A stretch of DNA of 64,000 bases from Ilex aquifolium (GCA_951799425.1 OX637395.1:35240323-35304322), one strand, 5' to 3'. Shown: positions 33,772 through 45,574, counted from the first letter of the stretch. Program-made: numbers and translations. Notes: generated from the letters alone by a model not told the origin.

Positions 33772-34824
33772 CTTCCTTCAATTGCCATTTGGACTTGAAG
33801 ACAAAAGTAGGAGGAGACTTCCTCCATTAGCCAGCTGTTTTGAAATGGAAGCCAACTTTTCCCTCCATGATAAGGTTGTAATTAAGGCTAATTGGTAAAG
33901 TGATAAGTGATAACTATTCATTGAAAATATATTATATGTTATTAATAATGTACATTACCTCATATTGTCATGTAGTACTTTAAACCCACACAAAAATTTA
34001 TCGAGATTCTTATCGTGTTTAAGCTATATTGTCTTAACATTTAATTAATTTATACCCAATACATTTATAATCTATGGTCGAATTCATTTTGTGAAAAAAT
34101 CGTGTCATGTATAAATTGTGTTTAACTAATCATGTTTATTTTGGCTCATTTATTTGAGAAGTGTAATTATAGAACATTTCGGGTGAGTAGCATAATAAAT
34201 TCGACAATTGTTTGGTGACGTTTTTAAAAAAAATATATATTTTAAATCACAATAAAGTAATCATTCCATAAAGTTCAAAAACCTCTTCCAAGAACTTGTA
34301 TAGAGAAGGATTTCCGGTGGAGTAGCAGTTCTTCTATACCAACTTAGCTGCCCGACGCTGCTACCTATATATGCTATTACAAGTGTAATATAATTAAACT
34401 TCAGAATGGAATAAAATTAGACAATAAAATAAATAAATTAAACAAATAAAATCAAACGATACTCAAAGAAAATACTTAAAACAAAAAATATTTTAAAACC
34501 TTTTAGTAATAATATTTTAATTGTGCTAATTAAACTTGTACTCTTTTTCGATCGTCTTTGTGATGTGACTATTTTTTTTTTCAACGAGAAGTGTAAAATA
34601 TCATCACGTGATATCAGTTTTCAATAAGAACATATCAAATAAGCAAAATGAATTCCATGAATTTGAGTAACCACACTTCCTTGCTATTTGTTAATCACCT
34701 CATGTAAAAAAATGGGATCTAATTTATTTTTTTATTATGTTTTTATTGTATTGTGACATCATGTATCTTTGATAACGTGATGTCACCGTTGTATAACATA
34801 TTTACTCCTCAAGTGCGCGGTCTT
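33772..34824. other. MIF unit 1 upstream flank and AT-rich DNA
   Basis: Positions 33780-34230 continue the flank shared with units 2 and 3 (TGATAAGGTTGTAATTAAGG; TTTATACCCAATACATTTAT; GGTCGAATTCATTTTGTGAA). From 34260 to 34824 I see only AT-rich sequence without genes. Confidence 0.6.
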
Positions 34825-34985
34825 AAGAGAGTATTTGCATGGCTCTTCCATTACAAGTGGCTTTACTGCACAAAAAAGGTGAACTCTAGAATTGCCATTT
34901 GGCCTTGAAGACAAAACTAAATGCGAATGGAATAGTCATCATCGGTTTGCCAGTGGTTTTGAAATGGAAGACTAACTTTTATATA
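34825..34985. repeat. Orphan fragment of a MIF unit flank
   Basis: The stretch GCATGGCTCTTCCATTACAA, then GTGGCTTTACTGCA, then GCCATTTGGCCTTGAAGAC and TTTTGAAATGGAAG, repeats the upstream flank of the MIF genes. No MIF reading frame lies next to it. It looks like the leftover of a further duplicated unit whose gene was deleted. Confidence 0.65.
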
Positions 34986-36119
34986 TACTGGGTAATCCGT
35001 GTCTATTTAAAGGTACGGTGCAACGTAAGTGAGAAGTGATGAATTTGAGAGATAAAAAATTTAATGTGAATAATTTTAATAGGAATATTGGTGACCGTTG
35101 AATGAGTTTATTTGAAACTGTCGAATAAATTTATTGAAAGTCTTTTATGTTTTATATTATAAAAGATATATATTTTTTCGTGAAGGCCCCAACAACAAGC
35201 TACTGTGGTGGACCCTCCCCTCAAAAAATTTATTTAATATTGCGTAGGCCATTGACCCACGTATATTAGATATCAAATTAGGATTAATTACAAAATACCC
35301 CTTCAAAGGCCGAGAAACTACACTTAATCTTAACTAAAAGGCCGAGAAAGGTATTGGAAGCCTGACTTATAAACTAGTAAACATGGGTGTCAATCTTTTC
35401 TTAAATTCATGGTTGACCAATTATAATTGCACATATATATCTATTTATCACACTCAGATCCATTAAGACTAAACTCTAACTATATACGTTGATTTTCATA
35501 TTCAGTTCTTGAGTGTGTCTAGAATTATCATATTTAATTGTAAAGAGTATCTCTTTTGGTTGACTAATTTGTTCATTTTTGATTGCTTAGCAGAGTTTTT
35601 TAGAAATAAATTTGTCACCTGCAGTTTCTTACCTTTTAAATAAATATAATGTTCTTTATGGTGTGGATTACTTTTTGGGTATGAAGTGTAAATGGAGTCA
35701 AATTTTGGGGTCGGAAATGAGAAGATGACAAGTTTAATCACACATATATCTGTATATATGTGATTAAATTGGGAAGAATAGAATAAGCCTGAATAAGGAA
35801 ATAACATATAAATAAATAAACGTACAAAAACAAACGCTACTTAAAAGAATATACTTAAGAGATACAAAGACCAGAAAATTTAGGAAAATGTTACCAAACA
35901 ATACACTAATTAAACTCTGTATTCTTTTCGACCGTCTTTTTTTATCTACTTACTAGAGATAACTCGTGTCTGAATGTACGTTGCAATGTAAATGGTTTTG
36001 AGAGGGATATTGGTGGCCGTTGGATGAATATATTTGAGACCGTCGGATGAATTTATTAAAACATGTCCTATTTTATATTATAGATTATTAAGTTGTTAAA
36101 ATTAATTACTTGAACTTCT
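34986..36119. repeat. AT-rich DNA with two copies of a short dispersed repeat
   Basis: About 34990-35175 and 35945-36080 share a block with GTGTCT, a (G/C)TACG(G/T)TGCAA-like stretch, ATATTGGTG(A/G)CCGTTG(A/G)ATGA and TTTTATATTATA. The pair frames a region with no recognised gene. A weak minus-strand reading frame at 35502-35807 has no recognisable domain and was not accepted. Confidence 0.5.
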
Positions 36120-37770
36120 AAAGCATCATATTCACTTTTTTTGGTATTAGGTCAATGAGAATGTGATCATCTGAAAATTCTTGGTTGATAAAAGATTATT
36201 ATTTTTCTTAGGGTGTAGTATAGTAATAAGCACATAAGTTTATACTTTGTGTTACTTTGGTTCTCTTTTTCTTTATTATGTTACTTTACTCTATCAAGCT
36301 TTTAATTTTTATGCTTTGGTCCAGTCGAAAAAGATAGTTTAATTTGACTAACGTAGACAGTTAAGTGTATTTGTGACCATACTTGAGATGCATTCTTTAA
36401 AAACTTAAGGAACTAAAGCAATATACAAATTATTAAATTGACAGATCAAAGTGACACAAATCGTAAAAATTTAAAAACTAAAGTGATTATTCATGCGTGG
36501 TCATGTGAAACGAACATAAATTTTTCTGTTAGACAATTTTTTTTTTTGAAAGAAACGCTATGTTTTATTTATACGGAATATCATAAAAAAAGAAGAGGCA
36601 TTACAAAATCCGGAGCACTCTCCCGCTATACAATTGAACCCTCAAGAAACCTCGCATATTTAACTAAGCTCAACGTCACTCTATTACCATTTCTCTGGAC
36701 TATAGTTATCTCGTAATAACTTGAGCTTTTGAGTCCAAACATCGCACTATCCAGATTTGTGACACTGGTTTCCATATGTTCCTTAGTGTCCAAAGCCTTA
36801 ATAGATTTCATTTAAAGGACTAAAAATGACAAGTGCAAAAATATTACAAAACTTGATCCCTTAATCGATTACATTGGTAAGATGTACATAGCAACAAATG
36901 AGCAAAAAGAAATTGGTGTGGAAATAGTTCCATTTTTGGAACTTTTTTTTTCAAAGTGTTATCATGTTATTAAGCATTGATGGTAAATACACAAGAAGCA
37001 AAACGACATCATAAATTTATGGTGCTAAACTTTTTTCTTTTGATTGCTTTTCTCTACGATTTTTATTATATTTTTTTTCTTTGTCTTTTTTTAAATCATC
37101 CAGACATATATTCACTTTGTCGTATATAGTCAATTAAACTATCATTTTGTTTTCAAGGTTACGACGAAAGATGAATTTTTTCAGTTGCTAAAATTTGTTG
37201 CTCTTCTCAACTTTTTTTGTATGATTGTTATTCTGTCTGTAAGTACATAACAAGTAAAGCGATATCATAAATGTATGTTGCTAGACTTTTTCCTTTGTTC
37301 GAGTGTTTTTCTCTCTTAGCATTATTATTTTATTCTTTCTTTAATTGTATGAACCGTTAAGACATATATTCACTTTGTCGTTGTATATACGGCCAATTAA
37401 ATTCTCACTTTGTTTTCATTCTTCTGAAAAAAATGGAGTTTTTCGGTGACTAAAAGTTCTGAGTGGAATTTTTCTTTGATAATTTGGTGGCAACTTTACC
37501 ATGTATGTCGCCAAAACTTATGAGTCTTATAGCGATGACAAATGTGTCATGAAAAGTGCCATTTTTTTTAGATAAACTTAGTCTCTTGCAGATATAAAAC
37601 TTTTTCCGACAAACTCAAGAATACGATATTAAAGCTTTTTGTGACCGTCTATTGCGATGAATTGGAGACAAAATCTTTTGTCACGGATAGTTAGTGACAA
37701 ATAATTTGTTGGGAAAGGGCTAATTGGTTGTGATGAATAATTTGTTGGGAAAGGGCTAATTGGTTGTGAT
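36120..37770. repeat. Dispersed repeat family, copy 1 (interrupted by a LINE-like tail)
   Basis: The order of blocks matches 59985-62930: a CTTTGGTCCA(A/G)TCGAAAA-like block, a GATCAAAGTGACA block, ACATAGCAACAA, then ACACAAGAAGCAAAA(C/T)(G/A)ACAT and repeated ACATATATTCACTTTGTCG. The last block is itself duplicated here (near 37105 and 37365). Partial copies are at 40600-41240 and 63700-64000. The class is unknown, and no coding capacity is seen. Confidence 0.6.
36537..36830 (-). mobile_element. LINE-like 3' end with poly-A and RNase H-like tail
   Basis: On the minus strand an open stretch ends in VQRNGNRVTLSLVKYARFLE. This recalls the end of the RNase H-like (RVT_3) domain found in plant retroelement and LINE proteins (consensus RNGNKVAHSLAKYA). 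A short 3' part and an A-run (a T-run at 36537-36548 on the plus strand) follow. It interrupts the dispersed repeat, as shown by the uninterrupted order in the copy at about 60300-60400. It is heavily 5'-truncated. Confidence 0.5.
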
Positions 37771-38403
37771 GACTCAACTTGTTTATGTTGTCAACCTTTT
37801 TCTCTATGATTGATAATTTGATATTCAATCTTATATTATCTAAACGGTCAACATATATATTCACCTTGTCGGTCTAAATTTTTTTTCGAGAAATTCTTTT
37901 TCTTCTTGTGTGGTTTATTGAGGTGTATGTACCCATTTAATTATTAAGAGCCTATAATATTTATAATATTTAATTAATTAAATAGAATTATCTATGTATA
38001 ACTTTGTAATGTAATTTTAACTACTCTTTTTTATAAAAAAAAAAATTCATCAAAAAGTAAAAGTATTATTTGTTTATATTCAAATTTTAACTTTTTATTG
38101 TTTTCTTGTCAGACTTTATCAATCTTCAAATCATAACCACTTGTATAGTAATAAACAAAAAATACTTATAAAACTGAAACAATAAAAAAAACCATAAATA
38201 ACGTTATAACGGAATAGAACCAAATAAGAAAAAAAAATTGAAAACCCTAATGCATGTATTGTTTTTCAACATTATTGAAAGAAACCTAGTACAAACTTCT
38301 TAAACCAGCCTTAGAGATCAAACTCAGGAGAAAACAATCAATAGATCAGTGATATTTTATCATTATTGATACGTGATATTTTATCATTATTGATACGTGA
38401 TAT
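37771..38403. other. AT-rich intergenic DNA, nothing recognised
   Basis: No reading frame or structured repeat was found except two tandem copies of ATTTTATCATTATTGATACGTG near 38350-38400. Confidence 0.5.
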
Positions 38404-38412
38404 TACTAATTA

Positions 38413-38886
38413 GGGTTAATTATATTAGAGATCCCTAATGTATAAAATTTTTCTTATTTTAGTCCCTAATATTTCAATTGCATTATTTTGATCCCTGAAG
38501 TATTGAATATATTTATATGTAAACTCTCAAACAGATAACATCCAAATTATTAACGAATTTTTATTATAAACTTGTCACGTGATACCTAAATATGGACAAA
38601 CAATAATTTATATAGTTTTTGACCAAAATTTGGATAGCTCATTGATCAAAATTTGGATACAAATTTGGTTAAAAATTATCCAAATTATTTTTTTTTGCCC
38701 ATATTTAGGTATTACTTACCAAGTTTATAATAAAAAAAAATTTGTTAGAAATCCGGATGCTGTAAGTTTAAGGGACCACATAGAAATATATTTTATACTT
38801 TAAGGACTAAAATGATGCAATTGAAATATTGGAGACCGAAATGAGACAAAATCCTTATTTTTAGAGACATTCAGTGCAATTAACCC
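38413..38886. mobile_element. MULE-type foldback MITE, 474 bp (second copy)
   Basis: The element is homologous along its length to 22193-22742, with the same GGGTTAATTA ends and foldback structure. The flanking 9-mers TACTAATTA (38404-38412) and TACTAATTG (38887-38895) match at 8 of 9 bases. No reading frame. Confidence 0.87.
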
Positions 38887-39016
38887 TACTAATTGATTAT
38901 AAACCAATAAATAGATTTAGTTAATCTATGGTTTATAATTAAGTTATGTTATTATTAGTCAATAATGATATAATATTAGCATTGTATGGAATATTTTTTC
39001 TCCCAATAGGTAGGCA

Positions 39017-39538
39017 TCAAGGAGTGGATGAGGATGATGCTCGTCCGGCTTCCATCTTGCGCCTGTTGTAGCTGATCCAATTCTTCAACACCGGAGGGGT
39101 GATTCCGATCTCATTACACAACTTGGAAACGTCTTCCTCGTCATGCTTCATGACTCTCCAACCCAACTTCCTCTCTGCAAACACCTTCATTTTCTCTTTC
39201 TGTTCTTCTGTTAGCTTCGTCCTCGCCTTCTTTTTCACCCTCATTTCCTCCTCCTCTTCCACCACTCCTGCCACCTGCTCAGGTGAAATGGGTGGTTGTA
39301 GTCGTGCTGATGGAAGAGGAGGAGGAGGAGCGATGATGGCGGGGTGGGGGATCAAGTGGCTCCTGGTGGCCTGGTGGTTGGGGATAGGCGGCCCTGCCAC
39401 CACCTTCCGGTGGATATTGCGGTGACACCCATCAAGGGTATTGGCGACATTGAATCGTGCTGCTTGGTTTCGCAAGCACAGTCTGTACCTTGAAGGAGTC
39501 ACAGGCCTAGCACCATAGGCGTCATTGTTGTCGGCCAT
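39017..39538 (-). CDS. ZF-HD homeobox protein with a destroyed zinc finger, 173 aa
   Basis: The start chosen is MADNND at 39538. An in-frame ATG at 39658 would add 40 hydrophobic residues unlike the family. Residues about 104-162 form a ZF-HD homeodomain: KKKARTKLTEEQKEKM, W127, then VLKNWISYNRRKM with the invariant W154 and N158. The N-terminal dimerisation finger is reduced to YRLCLRNQAARFNVANTLDG followed directly by CHRNIHRKV. About 20 residues between DGC and CHRN, including the LLCAACG core, are missing, and the His of RNHAA is Gln. A Pro-rich linker and an EEEEE run lie between the parts. It should bind DNA but probably cannot dimerise through the usual finger. Upstream TTTGCATGGCT and a GA tract match the MIF units, so it belongs to the same tandem family. 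Confidence 0.87.
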   Translation of the reverse strand: MADNNDAYGARPVTPSRYRLCLRNQAARFNVANTLDGCHRNIHRKVVAGPPIPNHQATRSHLIPHPAIIAPPPPLPSARLQPPISPEQVAGVVEEEEEMRVKKKARTKLTEEQKEKMKVFAERKLGWRVMKHDEEDVSKLCNEIGITPPVLKNWISYNRRKMEAGRASSSSTP

Positions 39539-39659
39539 TGAAGAACTTAAAGTAGATAGATGAGCAATTGAAGAGATAGTGGAGAGAGGCAAGCAGACCA
39601 GTATGAGTGATAGCAATTTAAAGGAGGGAGAGAGAGAGAGAGAGGTGTTTCTTTGCATG

Positions 39660-41299
39660 GCTATGCCGGTTACAAATGCTTGTCATCCTGCACGTAATGG
39701 TTACAAGAGTTGACGCATGGACATAGTGACAAACCTGAGACCTAAGAGAAGGATGCTTTTTTTTTTTTTTTTTTTAAGAATCTAACACCATCCACGACTC
39801 TTGCTCAAATTTAAATTTAAATAAAAAAAACTCAAAAAATTGGCTTTAACCTTTAACTCAAACTTATATCAAATGAAGGGATACTCATTTTTTTACTAAA
39901 ATCAAGGGAGACTCAAATCTTTAATGGTGAGATTTTATCATCTTTTAAAGATTCAATGGTCGTTTTTATTCTGTTTTAAATTTAGGTTTACCCTCATTTA
40001 AATTTGGGTTTCTCCTTCTTTAAATTTGAGTTTGTCCATTGGAGTTTTTTGCATCAAATTAAGTTTTTTACTCAAATGTAAATTTATATTTGAGTAAAAA
40101 TTTGAATCAAGATTGGAGATACTCGAAGAGCCAAAAGTTATGTGTTGAGAAACTATTTAATAAAGGCAGTTGGTGAGATTTAATTCAGGTTTTGCTTCAT
40201 TTCATCAGGGTGATTATGATAATAAAAAAAATGAGATAAAAAATACGGTTCTCTGTGCCACTTTTATTTATTTAATATTTAAGGTTTAAGGTTTGCATAC
40301 AATATCAATTATCACATCATTTAAACTCTATTTTTTTATCTCGTTTCTTAGTCAGTCTAACATTATTAATTTACCAATAGTAAAAATTTATGTCTTGGTG
40401 GGTCATAACTAACTGATCAATTTCATGAGCTTAACTCCAATAACAAGAGCATCTCTCAGTGGCTGCAAGACCTTGTTTTTGGTTGACACTATTGAGAATG
40501 AGTATCTCACTTTTGACAAAGAGATATTCGAATTTGAATTACCATTATAATCTTGTTTGACTACGTATTGCGAGTAATAGTACAGGGATTAGTATACTCC
40601 ATATTTGTTTTTATGAATGAATTTAATTGTAGGGAGGAGTTTTTTTCCCTTATTTCGACCTTTTTTCTTTATGACCGTTAATTCTGTTATTTTTTCCTTA
40701 GATTTTGAACCGTTAAGACATATAATCACTTTGTAATAGACGGTCAATTAAACTGTCGTATTGTTGTCGTGGTTACGACAAAAATGTATATTTTTACTTG
40801 CTACACGTGTTCCTCTTTATAAATATTTTCTGCGTGGCAATTGTTCTGTTAGTATAATTACATAACAAGCGAAATGATGTCATAAATATTAAATGAAGTT
40901 AAATTGGTCTTTTCGAGTGTTTTTCTCTATTATAGTTATAATTTTGTTGTTTCTTTTGTAACCATAAGACATATATTCACTTTCTCACTATACGATCAAC
41001 AAAATTCTCACTTTGTTTCTATGGTAATGACAGACCTTTCAAGCTTTACATATAAAGAACGTGCAATGAAAATTTAATTTTTATCAAAGAACTCTAGAAT
41101 TTATCGCGAAAGCTTTTGCGACGGGCAATTGCAAAAGTATGTGCTACGAAAGCTCTAGTTCATTGTAATGGCTCAACTTGTTCACAATTCACTTATATAG
41201 CTAAACAACAATTGTAAACTCAAATTATATGATGTCTTTGGGATAAATATTTTCCTTTCTCATATCGTTTACAAAAGTGTACATAGTAGTTCTTTTAAA
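39660..41299. other. Flank of the ZF-HD gene and a partial dispersed repeat
   Basis: About 40125-40245 repeats the upstream flank of MIF copy 2 (AGAGCCAAAAGTT, AGAAACTATTTAAT, GGTGAGATTTAATT, CATCAGGGT). About 40600-41240 holds a degraded copy of the dispersed repeat (AACCGTTAAGACATATAATC; ACATATATTCACTTTCTCAC). No gene seen. Confidence 0.55.
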
Positions 41300-41644
41300 G
41301 GTTAATATTTTTTTTTATCCCTAAAATATGTCCGTTTTATCTGTTTGATCATCATTATATTAATTTTATCAATTTGGTAATTGAAATTTTAATTCGTGTC
41401 ATTTTTGTTCCTAATCAAACAATTCATTAAGTTTTATGATTTTTTCAGATGGTATCACATGACAAACATATGATCATTCTGGCAAAAACTTAAAAGTACA
41501 TCTATGTAGGGATCATTTAAACATGAATTGAATGTTTTAGAGACTAAATTGATACATTAAAGATTAAACTGATAAAAAATTGATACATTGAAGATTAAAC
41601 TGATAAAATGAGCATAATTTTGGAACAAAAAATACTATTAACTC
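41300..41644. mobile_element. MITE-like element with about 45-bp inverted ends
   Basis: The left GTTAATATTTTTTTTTATCC and inverted right GTTAATAGTATTTTTTGTTC continue into a shared TTTTATC(T/A)GTTT. The interior is largely self-complementary. The flanks TCTTTTAAA and TCTTATTTT match only in part, so the duplication is not firm. Confidence 0.55.
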
Positions 41645-42011
41645 TTATTTTAATTATTCCAGAAGATAAATTGTATTAAAGCACATCACCCACAAAATGT
41701 ACAATGAAATCACACAGAACTCAAAGACAAACATAAAAAACACAAAAAGTTAAGGCTGAAAATACGTCTATATAAGAGATGCCCTGGGTAAGAGCATCTC
41801 CCACAGACTTAATTATTGAAAAGTATTAATGGCTTAACTATTTTTCAAAGTATTAATAGCTTAGTATATAAGATTTATTTTTTCAACGGTTTAAATTCTA
41901 TGAGTGTAACCAAAGAAGCATAGTTATGTATAGGCTGGTAGTGCTTTTTTTAAGTAAAAAATAATGAGCAATGCTACCTAATTCAAATTTACTGGACTAT
42001 TAAAAAAAAAA
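41645..42011. other. Intergenic, nothing recognised
   Basis: AT-rich DNA between a MITE and MIF unit 2, without a reading frame of note. Confidence 0.5.
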
Positions 42012-42205
42012 TTGATGAGACATGCTGTGTGTGTGAGAGAGAGAGAGAGAGAGTCCAAAGCAAGTAAGCAAGCTGAATTAATTAATATATTTCATCCGAC
42101 TGAAGGAAGAAAGAAAATAACCGAAGGAAAATCAAGTTTCAGTTCCATCCTCAATTTCCCCTTCGCCGAACCTTTCAGATCTTACATCGTTTGGTCTTGC
42201 ATGAT

Positions 42206-42505
42206 CTAACGCACCAGGTGGTGGTGGTGGTGGAGGTGAGGGCCGGCGGCAGCGGCTGCAGAAAGGTGACGAAAGAGGTAGAGCCTTAATTCTTGACGAC
42301 GGGTGAGTGGCTGCTCCACCTTGCGATGAAAACTCCGGTGACACCCACAGGCGGCGCAAAGCAAAGCTTCTGGTGTTCCGTCATTCCCACTCTTCGAGAA
42401 CTCGCTGCATCCATCAATGGCGTGGCGACCGAGGTGGGCTGCGTGGTTGCGCCTACACTCTTTGTACCTTACCGTCTCAGCAGCACCATTATTGTTTGTA
42501 GCCAT
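42206..42505 (-). CDS. MIF protein, copy 2, 99 aa, shortened by a frameshift in the Pro-rich part
   Basis: The zinc-finger part (residues 14-62: [20 protein letters not shown], then [13 protein letters not shown]) is almost identical to copy 3 and keeps all metal-binding residues. After SAAAAAG the frame changes within the GGT/CCA repeat and ends [10 protein letters not shown]. The tail typical of its sisters ([14 protein letters not shown]) is intact in another frame at 42132-42210. So only the C-terminal extension is lost, and the finger could still work. Noncoding flanks are also about 95 percent like those of copy 3, so the duplication is recent. Confidence 0.83.
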   Translation of the reverse strand: MATNNNGAAETVRYKECRRNHAAHLGRHAIDGCSEFSKSGNDGTPEALLCAACGCHRSFHRKVEQPLTRRQELRLYLFRHLSAAAAAGPHLHHHHHLVR

Positions 42506-43060
42506 GAGAGAGAGAGAGAGATATGGGGGACTATAGAGGAGATGAAGCTAATTTGCAAGGCTCTTCCGGCGGTGCTGTGCGAAATCCACCATTCCTGCAA
42601 TAAAAAGTGACAGGAATTAATTGCCATCTGGACTTGTAGACAAAAGGGTGAGTCGGAGTCATCGGTTTTAAGGCTTTAAGCCATTGGGTTTGAAATGGAT
42701 GATAAGGTTGTAATTAAGGCTGAGATTCTGTCAGATACGCGTTTTTAAGTTGTGTTATCTTATAATTTAATTAATTATACCCAATACATCTATAATTTAT
42801 AGTCGAATTCATTTCTGAAGTTCGTACCATATATAAGTCGAGTATAAGCTAAGTTTAAGTGATAGTATTGTCTAAGAGCCAAAAGTTGTGTCGAGAAACT
42901 ATTTAATATCGAGGTGCGTGTAAGTTGATTCAGACACTCTTAATTGTCGAATTAAAAAAAAAAAATTATTTAATGTAAGGAGTTGGTGAGATTTAATTGA
43001 GGTTTTTGCTTGATTTCATCAGGGTAATTATGATAACAAACAATGAGACAAATTAAGAGT
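42506..43060. repeat. Upstream flank shared by MIF copies 2 and 3 (uninterrupted here)
   Basis: From the GA tract (about 42508) through GGATGATAAGGTTGTAATTA to ATAATTTATAGTCGAATTCA this flank matches 57470-57686 and then 58876-59040. Copy 3 carries a 1.19-kb insertion at about 42722 in these coordinates. The region holds the MIF promoter by position, but no clear TATA box was assigned. Confidence 0.75.
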
Positions 43061-43570
43061 GTCTCATTGTCGTTCAAGATTTTGAAGTGTTTGTCGTTTT
43101 TTTGTTTTTCGTCTTTCTTATTTTATTTTCTTAGATCTCTGATTAAGTCTTTATATGTGAGATTATTTTGAGATTCTACATGTTTTAATTCAATGATTTT
43201 TTCCTTAGTGACACAGATTTCAGTAATAAAAAAAGTGTACTATATTCAAACAATAGTTGATAGAGTTGAGTGAAATCAAGATCATAGTTTCAAAGAGAAA
43301 AGTGTAATCAAACCCTTAGAAGAAAATAGATAACAAGTACTTCTACACATAAAAAATGGAAACAAGTTTCCTACAACAAAACAAGTAGCTCTTTATTCAA
43401 CCAAAATGATAACAACTTCTATAATTGTTCCAATGTCAAGGCAAACAACCACAGAGGTAGGGGTGAAAGAGAGGAATAGGTGTGAAGTCATATATCTCGT
43501 ACCATTTATCGCTCTTACCACTTTCTCAAATCTCAATACAAACACGAGACTTGTACAATACACACGATGT
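43061..43570. other. Intergenic between MIF copy 2 and the GST gene
   Basis: No reading frame with recognisable domains. The left part is T-rich. The right part, next to the GST stop codon, would include the GST 3' untranslated region on the minus strand. Confidence 0.5.
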
Positions 43571-45445
43571 TTACAATGTTTTAGAACTAGTCATAGCAAG
43601 AACCATTGTTCTGAACTTTTGAGAGGCTTTAAGGATCACATCAGGTGGTGGAAGGTTCTCCTTAATGACAGAAACTTCCAAAATGTTGTTCATCCATGAA
43701 GCAATTGAAGGATATTTTGCTGAGTCCATTACCTTAAAATCACCAAATTCTTGCGTATATTGCAACCAATATGAAAACCAACCAATGACAATATCAACAT
43801 ACCCTATCGTCTCTCCTCCAAAGAACTTCTTTTCAGCTATCTCACGTTCAAGGAGTGGTAGTACCTCGGCCATCATTTCAACTCCCCTTGCTTGTTCTTT
43901 TCCACGGTTAAAGAATGCTATGCTTGATCCTTCTAATAACTACAACAATAAAAGAAATACAATAATTTTAATCTATACCACGAGGAGTTCAAAATAAGGG
44001 GAGCTTTTGAATTTTTTTTATATTTTTTATTTTTTTAAAAGTATTTTTAAATTTGCATCTATTTTGAGACATTCTTAATTCATTGCATTTAAATAATTAA
44101 TTATTGATTATATATTATTTAAATAATTAGGTAGATAATTGACATAGAATTAACTGGATTAGTACTAGCCAATTCAATAGGGGTATTTTGGAATTTTGAT
44201 TCTTTAAATATGCTGACGTTATCAAATTTTGATGGCGTTCCAAATTGCTCTTAATGGTAGAGGATCTATGTGTTACATGGGTATAAATCTTACGGAGTGT
44301 TAGTATAATATGTCATACTTGAGGGGGTTTATGTGTTTTATTGACAAAGCTCAGAGGGTTTGAATGTAATTTACCCTAAAAAAATTCAATTCTTAAATAT
44401 TAATATTCAACTTTTAATGCCCAAACACCACCTAAATCTATTGTATTGTTAGCAAAGTGACTTTTCTTGTGTTTCTATCACTTAAATTGCTACGGGATAC
44501 TTTTATAAGAATATCTCCGACCTAGCTCTCTAAAATATATTTAAATATTATATTTTTTTACTTTAGTTAGTTATTTTTATAAATTCACTTCAACTACACT
44601 CTTTATTTTATGTAACTACTTCACCCAACTTTCTTTAACTTCCAATAATTTAAAAGAAATATAACATATATATAGAGATAGAGATAGATATACAGAGAAA
44701 TAATTTAGAAAGACTAACCGGTTCTCCACATTTGGAGAGCTATTTAGGTGAAATGAGAAATAAAGAGTGAAATAGAGAATAGGTTGGAGAGTGTTTTTTG
44801 TATTTGGTTAACTAAAATAGTTACAAGACATGAACTAAAGAGTGGGTTGGAGATGTTTTAAGGCCGAAGAAAAAAAGTCGACCCACGTAAAACAGAAAGA
44901 AAAAAGAATGACACCATATATTTAGTCAGACCCTCGACATAAAGATCTAAGATTAAACCTGTCATCACTAAACTTTAATAGATATTAGGGCAAACTGTAT
45001 CTTTTACCCCGAAAGATTTTAAAATTTTTATTTTATACCTTCAAAGAATAAATTTTTAGTCTATAAAAAATAGTACATGTTCTAGATCGCTGTAAAACAC
45101 GCGTCTGCGTTCACTGTCGAGTAATTTTACCTTTTTGTCGGCCAATTTAGCCCAGAAACGTGCATAGGCTCTTTGAATAGGATCTTTGGGTAAGATTGGA
45201 TTATGTTTCCACGTGTCGTCGATGTATTCGAGAATGACAAGGGATTCGCAGATTGGTTTTCCACCATGAATGAGCACAGGAATCATCTTGTGAACAGGAT
45301 TCATCTCCAGAAGCAATGGGCTCTTATTGAACAAATCTTCTTCAATGAACTCGAACTCAATTCCTTTCAACTTCAATGCCCACACAATCCTCCACACATA
45401 TTGGCTCGTTTTGTTGCCCAAAAGCTTCACATCTTTTCCGTCCAT
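43571..45445 (-). CDS. Tau-class glutathione S-transferase, 2 exons, 227 aa
   Basis: Exon 1 is 45445-45131 (105 codons, ends at an AAG|GTAAAA donor). Exon 2 is 43939-43571, after a TTGTAG acceptor, phase 0. Two exons and 227 residues are typical of plant tau GSTs. The N-terminal thioredoxin-like half shows [40 protein letters not shown] and LEYIDDTW. The cis-Pro (IPVL) and the glutathione-binding ES pair are kept. The C-terminal helical half has [15 protein letters not shown]. The expected active-site block SPFVQRV is changed: Ser14 is present, but it is followed by QYVWRI rather than PF. The enzyme should conjugate glutathione to electrophilic compounds in the cytosol. The start MDGKD was preferred over an upstream in-frame ATG at 45541. 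Confidence 0.9.
44250..44384. repeat. Single end of a MULE-type element in the GST intron
   Basis: Read inverted, GGGTAAATTACATTCAAACC, then CCTC and an ATAAAACACATAAACCCCCTC block resemble the ends of the element at 48264-49487. No partner end or duplication was found in the 1.19-kb intron. The rest of the intron is AT-rich without features. Confidence 0.4.
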
Positions 45446-45574
45446 GCTTTTGTCCTTACTTTGATGGGTATTTTCGCTTGTTTTTACAGGTATTTTGCTT
45501 CGGGAAGGACGATTATTATAGAAGAAGAGGCATAGATGCATCTAATATTCAAACCACCCCAATTTAGTTATTAA

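Noticed and set aside
39539-39658. N-terminal extension of the ZF-HD protein (40 residues, signal-peptide-like)
   Set aside because: It translates the CT-rich leader. Family members begin close to the finger, and a transcription factor should not carry a secretion signal.
45446-45541. 32-residue N-terminal extension of the tau GST
   Set aside because: Tau GSTs start a few residues before the first beta strand, so MDGKD fits and the extension is most likely leader sequence.
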